NCBI GenBank assembly: GCA_021813025.1
Contig: JAKAME010000046.1
Span: 1-10,479 of the forward strand
DNA from: Microcaldota archaeon
Lineage (GTDB): Archaea; Micrarchaeota; Micrarchaeia; Anstonellales; Anstonellaceae
Length of the DNA stretch: 10,479 bases
Direction of reading: 5' to 3'
Every line of letters begins with the position of its first letter. Within the stretch, counting starts at the first letter, position 1. This document shows, in pieces, positions 6,287 through 10,479 of this stretch. Both the position numbers and the translations under genes were made by a program. The notes under the pieces were generated by a model, which searched no databases, had not been told where the DNA came from, and saw only the letters and a list, made by a program, of their open reading frames with translations.

Positions 6287-7024
6287 TCAGCGGCTGCGCA
6301 GAATTTCCTGCGCGTTCGGCCTGCGCACAAGCTTGCGCACGAGCTCGTTTGCAGGTTTTGCCAGCACGCGTTGGGGGGTGTCGAGCTGCACTATGCGCCC
6401 GTCCAGCATGACCGCAAGGCGGTCGGCAAGCACCAGCGCGTCAAAAAGGCCGTGGGTCACAACGATTTTCGGGACTGAGATTTTTTCAAACACGCGGCGG
6501 AGGTTGTGGGCCACCTCGTCCTTGGTGATTTGGTCTATGTTGGATAGCGGCTCGTCCAACAGCAGCAGGCCGGGCCTGACTGCCAATGCGCGGGCCAGCC
6601 CGACGCGCTGCCTCTGCCCGCCGGACAGCTCGGTGATGCTGCGCGGGCCAAGCCCGGGCAGGTTGACAAGCTTGAGCATTTGAGCGGAGACTTTGCTGCG
6701 CTCGGAAGGAGGAAGGCCGTGCACCATGAGGCCGTATTCCACGTTTTCGGACACGCTCATGTGGGGAAAGAGGCCGTAGTCCTGGGGGAGCAGGCCTATT
6801 CTGCGCGCTTCCATGGGAAGCTTGGACAGCTCGCGGCCGTCGAGTGACATGATGCCGGAGTAGGGAGTCAGCACTCCGGAAAGGCAGTGCAGCAGGGTGG
6901 TCTTGCCGCAGCCGGAGGGGCCCATGAGCACCAGAGTTTCGCCATCAGAGATGCTGAAAGAGCATTGCTTGAGCACGGGCGCGCCGCCGTATCCGGCCGT
7001 CAGGTTGCGGACATGCAATGCCAT
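6287..7024 (-). CDS. ABC transporter ATP-binding protein, molybdate/tungstate-type
   Basis: A 245-residue nucleotide-binding subunit that powers import through the permease encoded just upstream. All ABC signatures are present in order: Walker A GPSGCGKT (35-42), Q-loop Gln81 in LLPQDYGLFPHMSV, signature LSGGQ (133-137), Walker B LLLLDE (153-158), D-loop SNID, and the switch His191 in VVTHG. The overall style, with LFPHMSVSENVEYGL and a short C-terminal tail, resembles the ATPases of molybdate/tungstate/sulfate importers (ModC/WtpC/CysA-like). There is no extended C-terminal regulatory domain of the TOBE type; the protein ends about 50 residues after the His switch. It starts 4 bases after the permease stop, so the two are co-transcribed. 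The substrate cannot be fixed without the binding protein, which is not in this window. Confidence 0.88.
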   Translation of the reverse strand: MALHVRNLTAGYGGAPVLKQCSFSISDGETLVLMGPSGCGKTTLLHCLSGVLTPYSGIMSLDGRELSKLPMEARRIGLLPQDYGLFPHMSVSENVEYGLMVHGLPPSERSKVSAQMLKLVNLPGLGPRSITELSGGQRQRVGLARALAVRPGLLLLDEPLSNIDQITKDEVAHNLRRVFEKISVPKIVVTHGLFDALVLADRLAVMLDGRIVQLDTPQRVLAKPANELVRKLVRRPNAQEILRSR

Positions 7025-7028
7025 GGTC

Positions 7029-7805
7029 TCATTCCTTGGGCATCAGGCGCTTGAAAGAGAGAAGCGCCAGAGTTGATGCTGTGGTGCCGAGAAGCGTGGC
7101 GGCCAGCGCCGGAATTGCGAAGGAAGTGGCGCTGACGCTCACGAAGGTTGGGATGGTTTCGGTCTGGCCGGCGATGACGCCGGCGAAGAGCAAGCTGCCG
7201 CCCAGCTCCCCCATGGCGCGCGACCAGCACATGGCAGAGCCGGCCGCAATTTCATGCCATGAGAGGGGAAGGTAGATTGTGGTGAAGACCTGGAACGGGT
7301 CTGCGCCAAGGGAGCGGGCGGTGAGGCTCATGCCTGAGCGGCGTATGTCGCGGAAGCGGCGGGCAACAAACGAGACAATGAACGGGCCGGCGATGAAAAG
7401 CTTGGCCAGCACCAGAGCCGCGAAGGTGTAGGCAAGATTGATGCCAAGGGGGGAGGAGGGGCCGAGCATGAGCAGGAGTATGATGCCCTCCGCAATAGGG
7501 GGGAAGGTCTGGGGGACGTCTATTACAAGGGTTTCGAGCAGAAGCTTGTAGGCAAAGTCGCGCGTGGCGAGCAGATAGGCAAGAGGCACGCCAAGCAGGA
7601 TGGCGAGGCCGGTGGCTGCAATTGAGGAGGTGATGCTCAGCTCAAGAGCGGAGAGAACGCGGAATTCGCCCATGGCAGCGAGGACTGCCGACCACGAGCC
7701 GAGGGCGGCCACGTATTGGTAGAGAATTATGGAAACCGAGAAGATGACAAGAAGGGCTGAGAGAAGGTAGAGCCCCCAGATGGCGTGGCGGGAATCGAGT
7801 TTCAT
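7029..7805 (-). CDS. ABC transporter permease, molybdate/tungstate-type
   Basis: A 258-residue membrane permease with about six transmembrane segments. The cytoplasmic coupling (EAA) loop is SLGADPFQVFTTIYLPLSW, the form found in binding-protein-dependent importers, and it is followed by SRAMGELGGSLLFAG, very close to the RAxGEFGA(T)xxFAG stretch typical of ModB, WtpB and CysT permeases. This supports uptake of an oxyanion such as tungstate or molybdate, or less likely sulfate. It is followed 4 bases later by the ATPase gene. Upstream, instead of the usual periplasmic-type binding-protein gene, there is a VirB2-like gene ending 17 bases before this start. No separate TATA box is visible in the gap, so it is probably read from the promoter at 8218-8225. 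No strong Shine-Dalgarno site is seen. Confidence 0.87.
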   Translation of the reverse strand: MKLDSRHAIWGLYLLSALLVIFSVSIILYQYVAALGSWSAVLAAMGEFRVLSALELSITSSIAATGLAILLGVPLAYLLATRDFAYKLLLETLVIDVPQTFPPIAEGIILLLMLGPSSPLGINLAYTFAALVLAKLFIAGPFIVSFVARRFRDIRRSGMSLTARSLGADPFQVFTTIYLPLSWHEIAAGSAMCWSRAMGELGGSLLFAGVIAGQTETIPTFVSVSATSFAIPALAATLLGTTASTLALLSFKRLMPKE

Positions 7806-7822
7806 ATGGACGCCCTATCCCT

Positions 7823-8170
7823 TCAATAGCAGGCGACCGTGGTGCCGGCCAGCTGGCTGAGGATGTCGGGCGCCACCGTGGCGATGATGAGGCCCAAGAT
7901 GGCGCCAGTGATGCAGGAGGTGGCCCACACGCTGCCCTTGGCGCGTATTTCGGCGTTGCCGAAAAGCTGCGCGCCCCCATAAAGCACGGAGCCGAGCACG
8001 ACAAGCAGCATGGAGGCGGTGGGAATAAGGTTCTGGATTTGCAGGCAGATGTCCTGCAGCGCGCTCTCCAAATAAGCGACTGCATTGCCGGTCTGCGCAA
8101 AGAGCGCGGGCGAGAGCATGAGCGAGCAGAGAATGAGAAGCGGGATGGCGGATGCGCGGTGCGGACTCAT
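7823..8170 (-). CDS. VirB2/TrbC-like small exported membrane protein
   Basis: A 115-residue protein with a cleavable-type signal peptide (hydrophobic residues 8-20, likely cut after ALFA25) and two further hydrophobic helices (about 46-68 and 82-101) joined by the short polar loop GNAEIRAKG. Signal plus two helices with a small basic cytoplasmic loop is the layout of VirB2/TrbC-type pilins of type IV secretion systems; similar orphan proteins are common in archaeal genomes. Start: an ATG at 8209 would add 13 residues (MNATPVRFAQRHV) before the signal, but the TATA-like box at 8218-8225 predicts transcription starting near 8196, downstream of that ATG. The ATG at 8170 has a GAGG site about 7 bases upstream and gives a normal signal peptide, so it is chosen. 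No other secretion genes are adjacent; it leads the ABC transporter genes, a pairing whose meaning is unclear. Confidence 0.72.
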   Translation of the reverse strand: MSPHRASAIPLLILCSLMLSPALFAQTGNAVAYLESALQDICLQIQNLIPTASMLLVVLGSVLYGGAQLFGNAEIRAKGSVWATSCITGAILGLIIATVAPDILSQLAGTTVACY

Positions 8171-8217
8171 GACATGCCTCTGTGCGAAGCGGACTGGTGT
8201 AGCGTTCATGGATGGAG

Positions 8218-8225
8218 ATATATAA
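8218..8225 (-). promoter_or_regulatory. TATA box for VirB2-like/ABC transporter unit
   Basis: TTATATAT followed by C on the minus strand. With the window's usual offset it predicts a start near 8196, giving a leader of about 26 bases before the ATG at 8170 with an internal GAGG site. It lies only 16 bases from the alternative ATG at 8209, too close for that to be used. Confidence 0.5.
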
Positions 8226-8271
8226 GTCTATGGACGGGGGGAAAGAAGGGCGCTGACCTGCGCGCCGCGGC

Positions 8272-9906
8272 TCACGGACGAGCGGGCGGCGGCCCGCGCA
8301 GGAGCGCCTCGCGCACTTCGTGCACGCCGAGGATTTCGACAAGCCGGCCAAGCTTTGGGCCGTGCTGCTTGCCTATGAGGTCCGCGTAGATTGCCTGGAA
8401 CATCTCACCTGTTGGAATTTTGCGCCCGCGGGCGAAAGTGAAAACTGAATTGTGGATGGCCAGCGCGTCCATGGACGGGGAGAGTTCCTGCGCCCACTCA
8501 CGCACGCGCGCGTCCGAGGCTGGGGCGGCGCGGAACTTGAAGCGGTAGATGTCTGGAATGAGGTTCTGCTTTTCCCACTCAAGCACGTAGGGGGCGAGGT
8601 AGCGCGCGTCTTCATGGCTGGGAAGGGCGGCGGCGGCGCGCTCAAGGCCGCCATACAAGCCATAGTAGATTAGCAGGTCGGCGAAAGGAATAGACCAGAG
8701 CGGGCGGGAGGCTGCCAAGGAGTAGGCAAGGGCGCGCTTGCGCTCTGCACGCGAGACTTCGGGAACGGGGGACTTGCTTTGGTGAACAAGAGAGGAGGCA
8801 GAGGCGGATGATTTCAGTTTTTCCTCCAACAATCCCATTTCCTGCGCAAGGCGGCCGGCTTCCTCATATTCCGTAATCAGGCGCAGGAGGTTTTCGGATG
8901 TGGGGTTGATGTCGCGGTTTTCCATGAGGTCGGGGCGCAGGAGCGCATAGGCAAGCACGGGCGCGGGCTGCAGCTTGAGCAGGTCTGTGAGGCCCATGCC
9001 GATGCCTTTTGATTTGGAATATTTCTTGCCCATGAAAAGCACGAAGCCGAACTGGTAGCCAATCGGCGGTTCGGCGCGGAAGAGCTCGCGGAACACGGCT
9101 TGACAGGTGTCCCATGAGCCGCCGCGGGTGTGGTGGTCCATGCCCGCGCCCTCAATAGAGGTGTGGAAATGCCTCATCCAGGCAGGCCAGTGCAAACGCC
9201 AGGTGAGCTTGTACTTGTGTTCGGAAAGGGAGTTGGAGCCCGAGTGGCCGCAGCCGCGCGTGTATTTCACGTCCTTGTCGCAGGCGTAGTGGTAAGTGTC
9301 ACCAGACGCTTTGGTGACGCGCGTGGTGGAGATGCGGCCGCAGTTGGAGCAGATGGGCATGATAGGATGCCAATCAACCGGAAGCTCGGAGCGCAGGGAG
9401 GTGCGGGCAACGAGCTCGCGGCTTTGGGCTTCTTTTGAAATGAAGAGCCTGGCGCTCTCATCCATCGCGCCGGAGGAGTAAAGCTCCTGCGCGCGCATGA
9501 TTTTGGGGCTGATGCAGAACTGCTTTGCTATGTTTAGGGATTCGTTGAGAAAATAGTCGCCGAAAGAGGGATAGCGGCCGGTCGGGTCGGACACATGGCA
9601 GAGAGGCTTGCCCAAATGAGGCGTGAGAATGGCTTCGTATTTCTGCATTGAGAGAGGCACGGCATCGAGCGCGTCGAGAATGTCTGCAACAAAAATATAG
9701 CTCGCTTTCTTGCCCAAACGATGGAGGTAGCGGGTGATGGCCTGGGGGTAGAGCATCTCACACAAGGTACCCATGTGGGCAGGGCCGGAAGTGGTCATGC
9801 CACCCGTGATTACATAGGGGCCTGGGCCCTGGTCGATGACCTGCTGGCCCAGCTGCTCCACCCAATGCCGATGCTCCACAATAGGGGAGGAGGTGTTTTC
9901 GGCCAT
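8272..9906 (-). CDS. lysS: Lysyl-tRNA synthetase, class I
   Basis: A 544-residue cytoplasmic class I lysyl-tRNA synthetase that charges tRNA-Lys with lysine using ATP. This form is characteristic of archaea and a few bacteria, in contrast to the class II enzyme of most organisms. The catalytic Rossmann domain has the HIGH-like TSGPAHMGT (39-47) and the KMSKS-like KYSKS (295-299). The family-specific EGAGMDHHTRGGSWD (252-266) is present. A probable zinc site is formed by C186 and C189 with C209 and C219 in CSNCG and CDKDVKYTRGCGHSG. The C-terminal third (about 330-544) is helical and fits the anticodon-binding alpha-helix cage. Length is usual for the family. The ATG at 9906 lies 30 bases from the start of the TATA box at 9929-9936, so the message is probably leaderless. 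Transcribed alone and divergent from the PRC-barrel gene. Confidence 0.96.
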   Translation of the reverse strand: MAENTSSPIVEHRHWVEQLGQQVIDQGPGPYVITGGMTTSGPAHMGTLCEMLYPQAITRYLHRLGKKASYIFVADILDALDAVPLSMQKYEAILTPHLGKPLCHVSDPTGRYPSFGDYFLNESLNIAKQFCISPKIMRAQELYSSGAMDESARLFISKEAQSRELVARTSLRSELPVDWHPIMPICSNCGRISTTRVTKASGDTYHYACDKDVKYTRGCGHSGSNSLSEHKYKLTWRLHWPAWMRHFHTSIEGAGMDHHTRGGSWDTCQAVFRELFRAEPPIGYQFGFVLFMGKKYSKSKGIGMGLTDLLKLQPAPVLAYALLRPDLMENRDINPTSENLLRLITEYEEAGRLAQEMGLLEEKLKSSASASSLVHQSKSPVPEVSRAERKRALAYSLAASRPLWSIPFADLLIYYGLYGGLERAAAALPSHEDARYLAPYVLEWEKQNLIPDIYRFKFRAAPASDARVREWAQELSPSMDALAIHNSVFTFARGRKIPTGEMFQAIYADLIGKQHGPKLGRLVEILGVHEVREALLRGPPPARP

Positions 9907-9928
9907 GGGTTAATGGGGGGCAAATAGG

Positions 9929-9937
9929 ATTATAAAT
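9929..9937. promoter_or_regulatory. Shared bidirectional TATA box between lysS and PRC-barrel gene
   Basis: The near-palindromic attataaat reads as TTTATAAT on the minus strand, starting 30 bases before the lysS ATG, and as TTATAAAT on the plus strand, which would start transcription near 9959 and give the PRC-barrel gene a leader of about 45 bases. It is the only good TATA-like site in the 97-base divergent gap, so one site may serve both genes. Confidence 0.5.
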
Positions 9938-10003
9938 TGCGACTCCCTCTATCGCGTCTGGGCCGGATGGATGAGAAACGTCCGCAAGCGACCAGGTGAA
10001 GAT

Positions 10004-10261
10004 ATGAGCACAAAAGTATCGAAAATCTACGGAATGGACATTTACACAGACTCGGGCAAGTTCTTGGGCAGGGTGCAGGACATCCTCATAGACCTTGAGC
10101 AGGGCAAAATCGTGCGCGTCGCGATGGAGCCCCTGGCCAATGTCTCCAAGGACGAGGCCAAGCGCATATTGCGCGAGAAGAGCGTGCTCTACAGCTCTGT
10201 GAAGAGTGTGGAGGACGTGGTCGTGGTCACCAAGGTCGGCGGCCTCGGCGCCGAGATGTAG
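10004..10261 (+). CDS. PRC-barrel domain protein, CdpB-like
   Basis: An 85-residue protein consisting almost entirely of one PRC-barrel domain: KIYGMDIYTDSGKFLGRVQDILID at the N terminus followed by EQGKIVRVAMEPL and a C-terminal VEDVVVVTKV strand. The opening YGMDIYT..GK.LG.V.D pattern is typical of the small archaeal PRC-barrel proteins; in Haloferax, members named CdpB1/CdpB2 work with SepF and FtsZ in cell division. Whether this protein does the same here is inference, and archaea often carry several paralogues. An in-frame ATG at 9971 would add MRNVRKRPGED, but AGGTGA lies 4 bases before the ATG at 10004 and decides for the shorter form. It is divergent from lysS with a probable shared TATA box, and it is followed directly by a T-rich terminator. 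Confidence 0.88.
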   Translation: MSTKVSKIYGMDIYTDSGKFLGRVQDILIDLEQGKIVRVAMEPLANVSKDEAKRILREKSVLYSSVKSVEDVVVVTKVGGLGAEM

Positions 10262-10287
10262 TTTTTCCTTTTATATTTTCATTTTTA
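10262..10287 (+). terminator. T-rich terminator after PRC-barrel gene
   Basis: Immediately after the stop codon there are four T runs of 4-5 bases within 26 bases (ttttt, tttt, tttt, ttttt), with no need for a hairpin. This is the standard form of archaeal intrinsic termination. Confidence 0.65.
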
Positions 10288-10372
10288 CCTTGATTTATCA
10301 GCTTTCGAATTTTGATTTTTCGCTTAGGGGACCCCCTAGAGTTCCGCTAATGGGATTTGTGGGGGGTTGGGG

Positions 10373-10479
10373 TTAGTAGATTTGCTCCAAAGTGTCTAAA
10401 TGGCTTTTAAACAAGCGCAAATCGTCCTTAAATTGAGAAAAGAAGGTGTCTAATTCTGTTTCTCTTGTATCCTCGACTA
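10373..10479 (-). CDS. Possible C-terminal end of an unknown gene (truncated by window edge)
   Basis: On the minus strand a frame is open from the right edge to a TAA at 10373-10375, giving the last 34 residues. They begin VEDTRETELDTFFSQF and end KSHLDTLEQIY. The sequence is charged and looks like an amphipathic helix or coiled coil, which is a plausible protein C terminus, but 34 codons is short enough for an open frame to arise by chance. Base composition is noticeably richer in A+T than the genes to the left. I recognise no family. The stretch between the PRC-barrel terminator and this stop (10288-10372) shows no gene. It has a near-palindrome at 10325-10338 and a G-run at 10361-10372, neither of which I can interpret. 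Confidence 0.4.
   Translation of the reverse strand, partial: VEDTRETELDTFFSQFKDDLRLFKSHLDTLEQIY

Noticed and set aside
6181..6683. Two plus-strand frames both beginning MDKKREVG upstream of and within the ABC ATPase region
   Set aside because: The shared start is just the 24-bp direct repeat read in two frames; beyond it both are antisense to the ABC ATPase.
8170..8209. Upstream ATG at 8209 as the start of the VirB2-like protein
   Set aside because: It lies upstream of the transcription start predicted from the TATA box and adds a charged stretch before an otherwise normal signal peptide.
10325..10372. Near-palindrome taggggaccccct with a following G-run, considered as hairpin, telomere-like repeat or G-quadruplex
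   Set aside because: The hairpin loop would be too tight, there is no tandem repetition, and only two or three G-runs are present, fewer than needed for a simple quadruplex.
10399..10453. Small plus-strand frame MAFKQAQIVLKLRKEGV at the right edge
   Set aside because: Only 17 codons, no Shine-Dalgarno site or TATA box at the expected position, and it opposes the longer minus-strand frame.

Overview
The window reads as a GC-rich chromosomal segment from an archaeon. The evidence is a class I lysyl-tRNA synthetase, a DUF63 membrane protein, a PRC-barrel protein of the archaeal CdpB-like type, an archaeal QxSxE (class III) pilin signal, and TATA boxes placed 29-31 bases upstream of start codons, as expected for leaderless archaeal transcripts. 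A DPANN lineage (for example Micrarchaeota or Diapherotrites) is a guess from overall gene style and is not proven by anything here.

Layout. The left edge carries the 3' end of a plus-strand DUF63 gene. From 656 to 9906 every gene lies on the minus strand. Reading in the direction of transcription (right to left) these are: lysS (class I LysRS); a unit of a VirB2/TrbC-like small pilin-type protein, an ABC permease and an ABC ATPase of the molybdate/tungstate type; a compact four-gene operon of pilin-like single-span proteins joined by 1-4 base start/stop overlaps; an alanine-aminotransferase-like enzyme; a cysteine-repeat lipoprotein; and a MarC-family membrane protein followed by a PRPP-synthetase-like enzyme. 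A divergent plus-strand PRC-barrel gene follows lysS upstream and ends at a strong T-rich terminator. The last roughly 220 bases are clearly richer in A+T and hold the 3' end of a possible further minus-strand gene.

Functionally the window mixes housekeeping (LysRS, PRPP synthesis, amino-acid transamination, oxyanion uptake) with cell-surface genes. The surface genes are the least explained part: the pilin-like operon (4286-6160), whose four members show stepwise decay of the class III signal motif, and the lipoprotein (2268-2882), whose cysteines repeat every 26 residues (12/14 spacing). Promoter and start-site patterns are consistent across the window. Operon-leading genes look leaderless, internal genes have GGTG-like Shine-Dalgarno sites, and this corrects several start codons. 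No gene-free stretch exceeds 300 bases. I see no tRNA, rRNA, CRISPR array or insertion sequence.
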